This document shows positions 17,465 to 27,028 of a stretch of 64,000 nucleotides of DNA, piece after piece. Origin of the DNA: Flavobacterium hydrocarbonoxydans. Its GTDB lineage: Bacteria > Bacteroidota > Bacteroidia > Flavobacteriales > Flavobacteriaceae. The notes beneath the pieces are model-generated. The model was not told the origin of the DNA. It did no database searches and saw only the letters and a program-made list of their open reading frames with translations. The translations under genes and the position numbers were made by a program. Within the stretch, counting starts at the first letter, position 1, and the number at the start of each line of letters is the position of its first letter. The DNA is taken from NCBI RefSeq assembly GCF_009789235.1, contig NZ_WSTB01000004.1, forward strand, positions 372,001-436,000. The letters are read 5' to 3'.

Positions 17465-17618
17465 TTTATTTGTTTGTTTTGATTTTTTTTGTACTTTTAC
17501 ACTTCACAGAGTATGTGTTTACTGGGAAAGTAAAAGCAATCGGAAAAATATTGAGAAGAGCGGTAACAGATAATGATACGGCACAGAACAAGAAAAAGAA
17601 GAAAGTAATCTCCCCTTT

Positions 17619-17658
17619 AAAAGCTTCAAACCCGCTAGCAGAATGGTTTGAAGCTTTT
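17619..17658. terminator. Strong hairpin inside the eCIS operon
   Basis: A 14-bp perfect stem (AAAAGCTTCAAACC/GGTTTGAAGCTTTT) surrounds a 12-nt loop. It lies just past the stop of the 906-aa gene, within the 202-bp gap before the tape-measure gene. On the minus strand the T-run is short (TTTT), so it may attenuate rather than stop transcription and thus lower expression of tape measure, cargo and ATPase, or act as an RNA-processing or stability element. Confidence 0.7.
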
Positions 17659-17666
17659 TCATTTTG

Positions 17667-20387
17667 TCACGTTATCACTATGAAATTGTCAGTGTCAGCG
17701 GCAGCGGTTGGTTTTTGTAAATAGAATTCTGCCTGAGCATTGTACTGATTAAAAACTCCAATCAATAGATTTAGATTAATATTCAATGTTGATTCGATGT
17801 GAATAATGAATTTGCTTGTTTTTACTTCGTTGTGTAATTTTTGTCTCAATTTCATAAATTGCACGATTTCATCATTACTTTTATTCATATTCTCCAAATA
17901 ATGTTTTGCCATTGTGCTGTTTACCCAGTTTCCATTGGTCCAGTCACCTCCAATATAAAAAGTAGTGGTTTGTGTTTTGGTATTAATTCCAAGTCTTGGA
18001 TCTGCATTTATAATGTCTCTTTTAATGCTATGCAAGACACTTAATACATTTGTACCTTGTTGATTGGCAGGAATATTTTCGAAATCATTGAGCGTTCTAA
18101 TGTATCTTTTGTACATAGAAATAAGAGGATGTTTTCTTAATTTGTTTCTAAGAACTTCCCATTTTCTCCAGTCTTCATTAAATGCTCCGTAGTCATCGTC
18201 TTTATTAATAGGATCATAACTACTGTGAATTTTTCGATAAGCATCCTGATTGTGTGCATTAATGATCGAGCATGAAATACCTTTGGTAAGATAGATTTTA
18301 CCGTTTCTGGTAATTCCGGTTTCAGTAAATTTATACACGGGGCTCTTCAAATTTTGTGTGATATCCTGAATTTCAAATTCGAATTTGTCTTTATCTAATT
18401 TCATTATTTTAACCTTTTTTTCTTCTTCAATAAAATCAAATAAAAGACCGGTTGGGAATTCTGTATTCAGGGTTTCCATTACGACATGAAGGCGGCGTAA
18501 AAAAATAGTTTTCAAGGGAATTCGTATAATCACCGGATTCGTAATTATTTTAACGCCATTGATGCTGTATGTTCGAACATTTAAAACATAATGCGTTGGC
18601 ATCGCTGTAGTCTTACTCGGTGTTCCGTTAAGGCTTCGCGATAAATTATTGATGTATTTTAAAGAACTGATCCAAGGGTAGGTACACTGTATGATGGTGC
18701 AGCAGCCCAATCCGCTTTCCGGATTTATTTTTCCGTCGATGGCAAAATCGGTTATAAAAGTTTCGCCTGATTTGAGCAGTAATAAGGTTCCGCCTTTTTT
18801 AACACCAGCTTTGTGCTCGAACGAATAATTAGTATTGAATAGAATTTTTAAATCGGCTGCATTTTCTACAATATCCAGAATATAAAAATCAAAATCCAGT
18901 CCGTGTTCTTTTCTTTTGGTTTCTAAAAACGTTTTTACACTATCAGCATTGTTATTCAGATAACCTTCAATTCGATAAAAATCGCAATCGTCTGTGCAAT
19001 ATCCCAGCGGAGCTTTGATGTAATTATTATTTGCCAGATTGGCGGTATGATAACTAAAATTAGTCTGATGAATATACAGACTGCTTTTTTCGAAATCCCA
19101 GGCATGTAATAAATTATCATCAACATTATAGTAATACGGAACTGATTTTGCACCTAGTTTTCCTGTTGTTTTAGACGGTGTTATTTTGATAGTATTTGAC
19201 TTTACTTGAAAATTATCTAAAATACTTTTGAGCCTTCTGACTAAAGAATCAAAATTACTGAAGGTTTTATTCTGATCTAAAATAGGAGCTTTGTAAAACT
19301 GATGTCTGTAATTTTTAAACCGATTGTTATCTTCTACAATTCCTAAAAACAAATGTTTTGGGAAAGACCCAATTGGCGGATTGCACTCGGATTTAATCTG
19401 AATAAAAAGGTCTTTCAGTTCTTTGTAAGTCGCCACGATATCTTTTAATAAATCATATCGATAATGAATATCGGTTGGAATATTCGCCTGATTGATGGTA
19501 AATAAGTCATTGATACGGGTGTTAATCGCTGTAAGCTGTGTAGTATAACCAAAAGCTGAAAGTATAGTGGTTATATTCTCACTTAAGTCAATTCGAAAAG
19601 AAGGATCATTGACTACCGCATAAAAAAGCTGTTTGATTTGATTAGGAGTTGAAGTACTATTGAATGTTGGAATCACTTTTTTTACACCCAATTCGTCCAG
19701 CAAGCTGTATTCCTGAAAAATATCGTATTTATTGTAAAGAGAATCTCTTTCTGGAAAACCGTTTTTACCGATAATAAGATTGGCATTTGCCTGACTGACT
19801 ACCAATACACGCAGGTTGAAATTTTCTTCGCCTCCTTTGTTAGCACAGCCTATTTCATCGCACAATGAAGCATCTTTTGTATAATTTTCAAGATACAATA
19901 CAACAACATGGTCTTTTAAATTTACAAAATTAGTCAGCAGAAATTCGTTGCTGTCCAAAGAAGTTTCTTTTGTGAGTAACTCCCACATGGGTACTATTTC
20001 ATTGTTCGTATCCTTAAAAGGCGGGTAATTGGCTTTATCATTATCAAATAATCGGAAGGATTTGTATTCCGTTTTGGAAAAATCAATCGAGAACAATTTT
20101 TGCTTAATTTCTTCTGCCAGTTCCGGCGTACTGCTTTCGTTTTTCAATTTTATCAAATCGCCGTCAGTAGTAATTCCGGTTCCCTGAGTTATGGTTACGG
20201 TAGTGTAGCCCGGATTTGCTGAAACCTGAAAGCCGCAGACAATTCCTGTACCGGTAAGAAAGATTCTGTTCAATCGATTTTGGTCATCAAAATAATCAAT
20301 AGTCTCGTTGAGCTGAAAGTGCGTTAACACCTGATCTGCTACATAACTATGATAATTTCCTGTAATATTGCTAAGTTTTGTTGCCAT
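17667..20387 (-). CDS. Large eCIS-associated protein of unknown function
   Basis: 906 aa, soluble, with no signal peptide. The N-terminus begins NYHSYVADQVLTHFQLNETI and is followed by a beta-rich ~80-residue region (IVCGFQVSANPGYTTVTITQ), a long mixed region and a helical C-terminus ending near LINLNLLIGVFNQYNAQAEF-like sequence. Its place between the Afp12-like baseplate gene and the tape measure corresponds to the slot of the Afp13 fibre gene, but I see no adenovirus-fibre-like shaft repeats. It is probably a baseplate-periphery or receptor-binding component specific to Bacteroidota eCIS. This is inferred from position and size only. Confidence 0.75.
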   Translation of the reverse strand: MATKLSNITGNYHSYVADQVLTHFQLNETIDYFDDQNRLNRIFLTGTGIVCGFQVSANPGYTTVTITQGTGITTDGDLIKLKNESSTPELAEEIKQKLFSIDFSKTEYKSFRLFDNDKANYPPFKDTNNEIVPMWELLTKETSLDSNEFLLTNFVNLKDHVVVLYLENYTKDASLCDEIGCANKGGEENFNLRVLVVSQANANLIIGKNGFPERDSLYNKYDIFQEYSLLDELGVKKVIPTFNSTSTPNQIKQLFYAVVNDPSFRIDLSENITTILSAFGYTTQLTAINTRINDLFTINQANIPTDIHYRYDLLKDIVATYKELKDLFIQIKSECNPPIGSFPKHLFLGIVEDNNRFKNYRHQFYKAPILDQNKTFSNFDSLVRRLKSILDNFQVKSNTIKITPSKTTGKLGAKSVPYYYNVDDNLLHAWDFEKSSLYIHQTNFSYHTANLANNNYIKAPLGYCTDDCDFYRIEGYLNNNADSVKTFLETKRKEHGLDFDFYILDIVENAADLKILFNTNYSFEHKAGVKKGGTLLLLKSGETFITDFAIDGKINPESGLGCCTIIQCTYPWISSLKYINNLSRSLNGTPSKTTAMPTHYVLNVRTYSINGVKIITNPVIIRIPLKTIFLRRLHVVMETLNTEFPTGLLFDFIEEEKKVKIMKLDKDKFEFEIQDITQNLKSPVYKFTETGITRNGKIYLTKGISCSIINAHNQDAYRKIHSSYDPINKDDDYGAFNEDWRKWEVLRNKLRKHPLISMYKRYIRTLNDFENIPANQQGTNVLSVLHSIKRDIINADPRLGINTKTQTTTFYIGGDWTNGNWVNSTMAKHYLENMNKSNDEIVQFMKLRQKLHNEVKTSKFIIHIESTLNINLNLLIGVFNQYNAQAEFYLQKPTAAADTDNFIVIT

Positions 20388-20399
20388 GACCTTGTAATT

Positions 20400-23147
20400 T
20401 TATATTGTTCCTAAATTTGTTCTTCCTAATACTATTTTTCCTGAAATCTCTTCTTCTTCATCGATACAATTGTACAATGTGCCTGTAGGGTAAATAGAAT
20501 TTAATTTTGATAATGATTTGATGAATTTTGGTAAAGCATTTTGTTTTTTTTGCGCTTTATCCAGCAGAAAATTTTTGAAATCTTTTTCGAAATCCAGTAA
20601 GTCATTGTCTTTGTTTATGAGGTGATCCTTTCGATATCCTATCCAGCAGATTTTACCCAAAATGTGAGACGGAATTTCCTGCCGGATTACGTTTTCGGCA
20701 AAATTCCTGAAATCAACATCAGCAAAACGATAGGTATATCCGGGTAAAACCACACTGATTTTGAACGAATACGGATTGGGAATACAGCAATCATCCGAGC
20801 AATCGTCCAGACATATCGGCATGTAATAACTCTCATCAACAGCTTCGTTTGCGTCGGGAACCAGCAGCAGATGTTCGACCAGAAAAATGCCTTCATCACT
20901 AAATTCTTCCTTAAAGAAAATAAGTAAATCGAGCATGGCTGTCTGTACTTGTTCTAAAGTTGGGTATAGTTTGTACTGGCGCGCAATGATTCTTTTCGGA
21001 TTATCTATATCATCAACAAATTCAGGATTGATGATGTGAAAGGAATACTTATGAGTATCGGATTCAATCACTTCGAAAGTATCGATTACGGTATCTTTAA
21101 ATGGAATTCCATTGTCTCTGTTTTCCAAAAGTTTTTCAAAAGCATGTTTAATTTCTTTCTCAGTGGTTTCGTAAATTTTCAGGATTGAAAGATACATTTC
21201 TGCAATTGCCGTTGATTGATTGACATAGTCTTCAGTTGCCGTCAGGATTATTTTATTGGCACTGTTGCGGATTCTCCATCTAAAAAGATTTGGATCTACT
21301 CCCGGACTTGGATCATAAATCTGTACAAATAAATTAGAGATATTTTTTCTTTTGATGCCTCTTTTGCCCGTAACCGGATTTTTATCGCCTTTGATGCCTA
21401 ACAAACCGGCAATTCGGTTTTCGAGTCCTGTCACGTTAAATGTATTCCACAAATTGGTTACAGGCTGATTGAAATAATTAAATCCGCTGCCTCGCTGGCT
21501 GCTGATGGTATCGTAATTGATTAAAAAATCGGATTTGTTTTGCAGCACAATTTCATCAGAAGAAGCGCCATACAGCGATTTCATCAAAAAAGCATATTCT
21601 GCAAATCGTTCTGCAAATCGTGCAATCAGATGGTCTTTTATCTGGTTTTGTCTTTTGATGGTATCATCTAAATGACCCAACAGAAATTCGTCCCGTTTTT
21701 CTTCTGTTGAAGACAAATACTTTTCATTTACAATTTCATCAAAACCTGTCATGTCCGAAATTGTCTGAGTAAAATAAGTGCCCGCGAGCTCACTGTTTAT
21801 CGAAAGCAGTTCTTTGATGTTGCTTAAATGTTTGAAATAACTGGCCAAAATCTGATCATAAAATAGCAGATAACCTTTGAGTTGTTTGGCTTTTGCTTTT
21901 CGTTCGGAACCAGCAGATTCTGACAGACCAATTTCGCCAATACCGTAATTTTCAGGAAAATTATTTGTAACACTGGTATAAAAATCAGTTTCGACAATTT
22001 TGCCTTTTGGGATGTTTATTTCTCTATTTTGAGCTGCTTTTTGTTGTGAATATGCCAGATCTTCTTTTAAATCCTCTAAATATTTTTTTGCTTTTACTTT
22101 ATTGACCGTCACAGGCAAAACCCCTTTACTAAAGTTAAGTGTGCTTTTGCTGCAAAGACTTGGTTTTTTATTGGGCGGAATACAGATATTCCAGACACTT
22201 CCTTCCGTATCTATGGCTTCACAATTGTTGAGTGCGATATCCTTGATTACGGTTACACCTTCAATATTCATGATGATTTGCATAATGTCAGACAAGCGTA
22301 CTTCGGTTTTTAAAGATGAATTTTCTAATTCTGTTGTATCAATAAATCCGTTTTCCAGAAATGGTCCTTCAAAAATCTGATCGCTGGAATAGCCTTTTGC
22401 AAACATTTCGTCTAACGAATAATATCGAATGGTGGGCGACAGGTATTTTTCGAGTTCTAAGGTGATTAAGGCGTGAATGTATTCTTCGTTGGCTTCCGGA
22501 TGAATTTCGATCAAAGCACAAACGGCAATGGGCTGAATTTCAACCTCACGTATTTCTAAAATATCTTCGCAAAGGTTTCTGTTCTCGTGAAATTTCTCTA
22601 TTATTTTAGCTTTAAGCAGCTTTTTCTGTGCGATGTTATTTTCGTCAAAATCGACCAGAATATTATAGTATCCCTTAATTTCAGATTCTTTGATAAAAGT
22701 ATCCAGCGTGCCATCAAAATCTTCTTTTTTAAGTGAAATTTTCGCTTCCTTACAGTTGATGAATAATTTTTTACTGGTTTTTTGAAGCCAGCAGTTTTTG
22801 ATTCTTTTCGGGTCGATATCAATTAAAATTTTTCGGTAATCAAGAGCTGTAACAGCCTGTGTTGGCAATATTTCAGAAGCGGTAAAAAACTGTTCGTCAA
22901 TTGGAGTGGTATTATTACTTAATAAATCCTCAATAGGCAGATTGATTCGCATACCCAAATCGGTAATGGCATAACAAAGTACTTCCAGAATCGTAATTCC
23001 CGGATCGTGAGTGTTGTAATCGGTCCAAAACCGGCTTCCTAATGATTCGATGTATTCAATTCCTTTTTTTCGAAGGAAATCAAAACTCATGTCATCATTA
23101 GAACTGACGTTTTTAGGGATGCTGATATGTTGGTTTACAGTTGACAT
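20400..23147 (-). CDS. eCIS baseplate protein (Afp12/Pvc12-like)
   Basis: 915 aa. The N-terminal segment, with FWTDYNTHDPGITILEVLCY and a following helical bundle, is the hallmark of large baseplate wedge proteins of contractile injection systems. In Afp/PVC the Afp11-Afp12 pair makes the wedge that holds the sheath closed. A cysteine-rich patch near residue ~775 (CLDDCSDDCC) may bind metal. The start overlaps the end of the 1057-aa baseplate gene by 13 bp, consistent with translational coupling and 1:1 assembly. Confidence 0.85.
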   Translation of the reverse strand: MSTVNQHISIPKNVSSNDDMSFDFLRKKGIEYIESLGSRFWTDYNTHDPGITILEVLCYAITDLGMRINLPIEDLLSNNTTPIDEQFFTASEILPTQAVTALDYRKILIDIDPKRIKNCWLQKTSKKLFINCKEAKISLKKEDFDGTLDTFIKESEIKGYYNILVDFDENNIAQKKLLKAKIIEKFHENRNLCEDILEIREVEIQPIAVCALIEIHPEANEEYIHALITLELEKYLSPTIRYYSLDEMFAKGYSSDQIFEGPFLENGFIDTTELENSSLKTEVRLSDIMQIIMNIEGVTVIKDIALNNCEAIDTEGSVWNICIPPNKKPSLCSKSTLNFSKGVLPVTVNKVKAKKYLEDLKEDLAYSQQKAAQNREINIPKGKIVETDFYTSVTNNFPENYGIGEIGLSESAGSERKAKAKQLKGYLLFYDQILASYFKHLSNIKELLSINSELAGTYFTQTISDMTGFDEIVNEKYLSSTEEKRDEFLLGHLDDTIKRQNQIKDHLIARFAERFAEYAFLMKSLYGASSDEIVLQNKSDFLINYDTISSQRGSGFNYFNQPVTNLWNTFNVTGLENRIAGLLGIKGDKNPVTGKRGIKRKNISNLFVQIYDPSPGVDPNLFRWRIRNSANKIILTATEDYVNQSTAIAEMYLSILKIYETTEKEIKHAFEKLLENRDNGIPFKDTVIDTFEVIESDTHKYSFHIINPEFVDDIDNPKRIIARQYKLYPTLEQVQTAMLDLLIFFKEEFSDEGIFLVEHLLLVPDANEAVDESYYMPICLDDCSDDCCIPNPYSFKISVVLPGYTYRFADVDFRNFAENVIRQEIPSHILGKICWIGYRKDHLINKDNDLLDFEKDFKNFLLDKAQKKQNALPKFIKSLSKLNSIYPTGTLYNCIDEEEEISGKIVLGRTNLGTI

Positions 23148-26100
23148 TCTTCTTGTGGTTCTATGGTTTTAACAGTACATTTTTTGATGTCGGTGCTGAT
23201 GAAATGACTTTTTGCCGAAACTAAAATCGATTTTGGATTGGACGGAACCGCTACTTTATCAGACAAAGTGCCATTTTTTAGCAATTTTACATCCTCCAGG
23301 TAATCAACATAGCCTAATTTTTCGATGTAATTAATGAGCAAACTGGAATGAATGCTGACTCCAAAAGTAATCGGACTATTTTTGTCGAGAGCCCAGGGCG
23401 ATAAAAACTTAATCATATCTGTATTGAGTTCCTGCATGTAGAAATTTTCATCGTAACCGGGTTTGAATTTTACTTTTAAGTCAACCGTAACTTCTTCATA
23501 ATTAGGATTTATGACAAAAGTGCTTACCTGCAGCGAATTCAACTGATCGATATGATTTTTGACTTTGTTGAGCATGGCTGTACTTATCCGCGGCTGGTAA
23601 ATATCGAATACGTTTTTGTTTACCGTGTCCGGAATGACAACCAGTGTTACATTTCCCGGTGATTGATACGATGTTTCGCTGGTATGATTCAGGCATTTTA
23701 CTTTATACAATTCCGGAAATTTTTGCAGTATAATATGCTCATAATCCCACATGGTAACTGCCCGGTTTTTGTGTCGGAGACGTTCGCTGATTCTTCTGTA
23801 AAAATCCTCGTTGGCTTCTTCCGGTTTATAATCGAAGCTGTTGTAAGGCTGAGAAACCGATTTTACATTGCTTAGTCGCTGTAGCAGTTTAGAAATGCTT
23901 CCAGCCTCTAAACCCGATTTTAGATGCGATAAATCATTGGTATTATTTTCAAAAGTAGCCAAAACAGCCTGCGAATGAATGCCGATTATTTTGCAGACGA
24001 CATCGTATTTTTTATGAATTTTGGCTTTAAGCCAAATAAAATTTTTAGGAAGTCTGGTGTTATTTTGAGTGGCTTCTTTGGGTAAATTGAATTTTAAAAT
24101 CCCGGATTGCAAGAGGTTGTCAGTCTCATTCAGTAAAATATCCGAATGGTTCAGAATTCGCCATTCATTTTGGCCCAAAACCGACCATTCTATTTTTTGT
24201 TTTCCGGTAAAGGATGGCGTCACCGGATTTTCACTTCCTTCCAAAACCTGAAACAACAAGGTGATTTGTTCTAATTCCTTTACATTTTCCAGTCCAATAA
24301 ATAATTCTCCGCCTTTGCAATAGGTAGGAAGCAAATAGGAATTGGTATCTGCTACATAATCCAGTTTTGATTTTAAATAGCCATGTTCTTCGGCATAGCC
24401 AAAGGGATGGATATGGAATAATTTTGCTTCGTTTTTAGTATAAACACTTTCAAAATTTTCTACTTCAGAAGTTGTAAAAAGAGTAGTTTCAGAAGCAGTA
24501 TAATTCAGGATAAGATTTTCAACCAGCGGAGTGTAAGGTTCATTCGGTATTACCACATTTCGGTCTTCGCTGGAAAGCGCCAGAGCAAATGTTTTGGCAT
24601 ATAAATGATGTAAAAAGGAGCTAGCCAGTGTGAGTTTCAACTGCCCGTTTTTCTTCGTAATAAATTGATCGTTTTCTATTTCAAAGCTTGTTGTATAAGG
24701 AGCTGTAGTGGTAAATAAGGATCTGTCTTCAGGGTAATTCTTCCAGCTATTATTGTTTAATAAAGATAATTTATATTTAAAATAATCGTTGCCGTTTATG
24801 ATTCCGCCAGTTTCTAAAAAGGCAGCACCATTAATGACACTAGTTTTAAAGTTATTCACACTAATAGTATTTACAGATGTAACTTTGTAGGCTTTATAAT
24901 GTTCGACAAAATTGGCTGGAGTGTTTTTCCAAAGTATATCAACGTTTATTTTATCCCAGTTTTTAGAAAAGGCTTCATTGTATTTAATGTAAAAATTAGA
25001 ACCCAATACAGGCTGAGTTGAAAACGGGAAAAATGGTTTTGCCGAATTGAGAATCCCATTATCATTCTCTAAAACGGCATTTGTAATATTTTGAACATCT
25101 ATGTCTATCCTAATATTTTCTAATTGGTTCTGAGCTATTAATTTGTATAAATCATATCCATTGGTTTTTGTAATATCCAGGTAGCATTTTACGACAGGTA
25201 AATCAGTAGCGAATTCTTCACCATGTACTTTGGCATCATGAGCCGTAATAGCGTCTGCATTTTCATCCAAAAGAAAAGCAATTGTTATGATTTTTTTTTG
25301 TACCGAAGTGATGTAAGGATCTCCGGATTTTATTGGTAATGATGATGAAATATTAGAAACATCAAGCCATTTTTTGGCTGTCGTCAACTGAAGGCTTAAA
25401 CATTCGATAAGGCTTTCAGAAGTTATACTACTCACATTCTCTTGAAAAGTTAAGCTCATCTGAACGGTACGTTTTCCTTCTGCCAGAGAAAGAATAGGAG
25501 AGGCAATGGCAAAACCCAGTACGGCGTTAGGTAATTCAGTTGGAAAACCAGCGTCATTTGTATAACCGAACGGCCACCATTGTGAATTATTTACATCTGG
25601 AAATGCTTTTCCTAATCCGTCATAAGAATTAGCTACCGGACTGGCGACTATTTTTTTTTCGCTGAGGTCGTTATAAATGTTTTTCAATGAAGAAACGACT
25701 GTTTTACTGGCTATTAATTCGTTGTTGGAATAATAATTTCGAGGTTTTCCAGAAGTGTCTTTACCACCGTCAAAACCGGTTTTGGATTCTATTTTTTCCT
25801 GAACAGCATTTTTGGCCAATTCAAAAATCAGATATACCTTATCAGGCGTGGCAGGTAATTTATCAATTTGTAAAACCTGATTGTAATAAAAATCAAGATG
25901 ACGTTTGGTGAGGTTGTTGTATCTTTTTTTGCTGTTTTCTAATAGCATCAAAAAAGTCAGGAACAAGGTTAAATGCGGCGTAATGGCAAATTCTTTTTTG
26001 TTTTCGGCAATTAAATCTGTCAGTTCTTTTTTAACACGATCCAGCTTCATTTGGTTTTCTACGGATGGTTTTTCATCATTCAGTTTAAAAAAATCAAAAA

Positions 26101-26308
26101 AAGCTTTCCAGTCTCCTGATGGGGTTTCCGGATTCGAGGTTTCAAAATAATTTACATATTCAGAAAAATTATGAGCAAATAAAATCCAGTCGGTTATTTC
26201 AAAATCATTAAGGCGAATGTTTTCAGGTTGTAACGCGTTGATATAGCGTTGCTTTTGGTCGCTGCCATTAGAAGTCAAAACACTCACTATAGTCGTACAA
26301 TTACTCAT
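23135..26308 (-). CDS. eCIS baseplate J-like protein (Afp11/Pvc11-like)
   Basis: 1057 aa. The C-terminal third has a baseplate-J/gp6-like signature (RLRHKNRAVTMWDYEHIILQ, then KFPELYKVKCLN). The large central region is beta-rich and poorly conserved. It lies between the gp25-like wedge and the Afp12-like gene, the same order as in Afp/PVC clusters. It ends with a Cys-containing tail (CTVKTIEPQEECQL) that overlaps the next gene by 13 bp. Confidence 0.85.
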   Translation of the reverse strand: MSNCTTIVSVLTSNGSDQKQRYINALQPENIRLNDFEITDWILFAHNFSEYVNYFETSNPETPSGDWKAFFDFFKLNDEKPSVENQMKLDRVKKELTDLIAENKKEFAITPHLTLFLTFLMLLENSKKRYNNLTKRHLDFYYNQVLQIDKLPATPDKVYLIFELAKNAVQEKIESKTGFDGGKDTSGKPRNYYSNNELIASKTVVSSLKNIYNDLSEKKIVASPVANSYDGLGKAFPDVNNSQWWPFGYTNDAGFPTELPNAVLGFAIASPILSLAEGKRTVQMSLTFQENVSSITSESLIECLSLQLTTAKKWLDVSNISSSLPIKSGDPYITSVQKKIITIAFLLDENADAITAHDAKVHGEEFATDLPVVKCYLDITKTNGYDLYKLIAQNQLENIRIDIDVQNITNAVLENDNGILNSAKPFFPFSTQPVLGSNFYIKYNEAFSKNWDKINVDILWKNTPANFVEHYKAYKVTSVNTISVNNFKTSVINGAAFLETGGIINGNDYFKYKLSLLNNNSWKNYPEDRSLFTTTAPYTTSFEIENDQFITKKNGQLKLTLASSFLHHLYAKTFALALSSEDRNVVIPNEPYTPLVENLILNYTASETTLFTTSEVENFESVYTKNEAKLFHIHPFGYAEEHGYLKSKLDYVADTNSYLLPTYCKGGELFIGLENVKELEQITLLFQVLEGSENPVTPSFTGKQKIEWSVLGQNEWRILNHSDILLNETDNLLQSGILKFNLPKEATQNNTRLPKNFIWLKAKIHKKYDVVCKIIGIHSQAVLATFENNTNDLSHLKSGLEAGSISKLLQRLSNVKSVSQPYNSFDYKPEEANEDFYRRISERLRHKNRAVTMWDYEHIILQKFPELYKVKCLNHTSETSYQSPGNVTLVVIPDTVNKNVFDIYQPRISTAMLNKVKNHIDQLNSLQVSTFVINPNYEEVTVDLKVKFKPGYDENFYMQELNTDMIKFLSPWALDKNSPITFGVSIHSSLLINYIEKLGYVDYLEDVKLLKNGTLSDKVAVPSNPKSILVSAKSHFISTDIKKCTVKTIEPQEECQL

Positions 26309-26319
26309 CTTTCCACAAT

Positions 26320-26730
26320 TTATAAATTGGTTCCTTCTTGTTGGTAAAATGGATAAACCATATTTATTCTCGAATTAGTGGCGCGTACTTTAAAATCAAT
26401 CAGTACTAATAATTCGCCACTTAAATCGTCTCCTTTTGTAATGTCAATTTTTTCAACGTCAATTCTGGGTTCGTGATACAGAATAGCCGTTTTAATCAGC
26501 TCTGAAACAAACGTTTTTAATGTCTGGTTCAAAGGATTAAACAAAAGTTCGTCCATATTACAGCCGTATTTGGGCTGCATGATACGCTCTCCAATTTTAG
26601 TTGAAAGCAAAATCTCCAGACTGCTTTTAATATCGCTTTCATCGGTCAGCATAGTTACAGCGCGGGTACTTTGTTTAAATTCAGGAGGAAAACTCCATCC
26701 AATACCTAAAAAATCTTGTTCTGGTTCCAT
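26320..26730 (-). CDS. eCIS baseplate wedge, GPW/gp25 family (Afp9-like)
   Basis: 136 aa from the ATG at 26730 (MEPEQDFLGIGWSFPPEF). The same frame is open for another 85 codons upstream, but that part overlaps the PAAR gene and is compositionally meaningless. The EDILLSTKIGERIMQP-like core (here EILLSTKIGERIMQPKYG) and DELLFNPLN are classic gp25/T6SS TssE-type features. The family couples sheath assembly to the baseplate. It starts 2 bp after the PAAR stop. Confidence 0.93.
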   Translation of the reverse strand: MEPEQDFLGIGWSFPPEFKQSTRAVTMLTDESDIKSSLEILLSTKIGERIMQPKYGCNMDELLFNPLNQTLKTFVSELIKTAILYHEPRIDVEKIDITKGDDLSGELLVLIDFKVRATNSRINMVYPFYQQEGTNL

Positions 26731-26732
26731 AA

Positions 26733-27023
26733 TTACCCAATTAAAACAGTTGCTAATCCAGCTACTATTGTGCCTCCGTGTGCAGTAGAATCTCCCATTC
26801 GTGCGGCTGGTTTTCCTCCAATCAAAACCGTTGCAGAACCACCGGCAATGGTATCGGGCGGACCCGTACAAACAGCCATGTCTCCTAAACATGCGGCTGG
26901 AACTCCACCAATTAATACGGTTGGAGAACCTGGAGGTAAAATGGGACCGCCCACATGAGGAACCGTTCCGGTAACCATTGGGCAAACGTGCATATCTGTA
27001 ATTCTGGCGGCTGGTGCTCCCAT
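26733..27023 (-). CDS. PAAR-domain spike tip (Afp10-like)
   Basis: 96 aa, made almost wholly of PAAR-type repeats (GAPAARITDMHVCP, GVPAACLGDMAVCTGPPDTI, GKPAARMGDSTAHGG). The His and Cys residues can coordinate the zinc that sharpens the cone sitting on the VgrG-like trimer. There is no C-terminal extension, so it is a structural tip, not an effector fusion. It lies between the spike and gp25 genes with 2-5-bp gaps. Confidence 0.95.
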   Translation of the reverse strand: MGAPAARITDMHVCPMVTGTVPHVGGPILPPGSPTVLIGGVPAACLGDMAVCTGPPDTIAGGSATVLIGGKPAARMGDSTAHGGTIVAGLATVLIG

Positions 27024-27028
27024 AATTT

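Noticed and set aside
17470..17724. 84-codon plus-strand frame in the gap inside the eCIS operon
   Set aside because: It overlaps the end of the 906-aa gene and the hairpin, and looks like AT-rich chance sequence.
26731..26985. N-terminal extension of the gp25-like gene
   Set aside because: The 85 extra codons run through the PAAR gene in another frame and give a Cys/Arg/Ser-rich nonsense sequence. The ATG at 26730 gives the normal family length.
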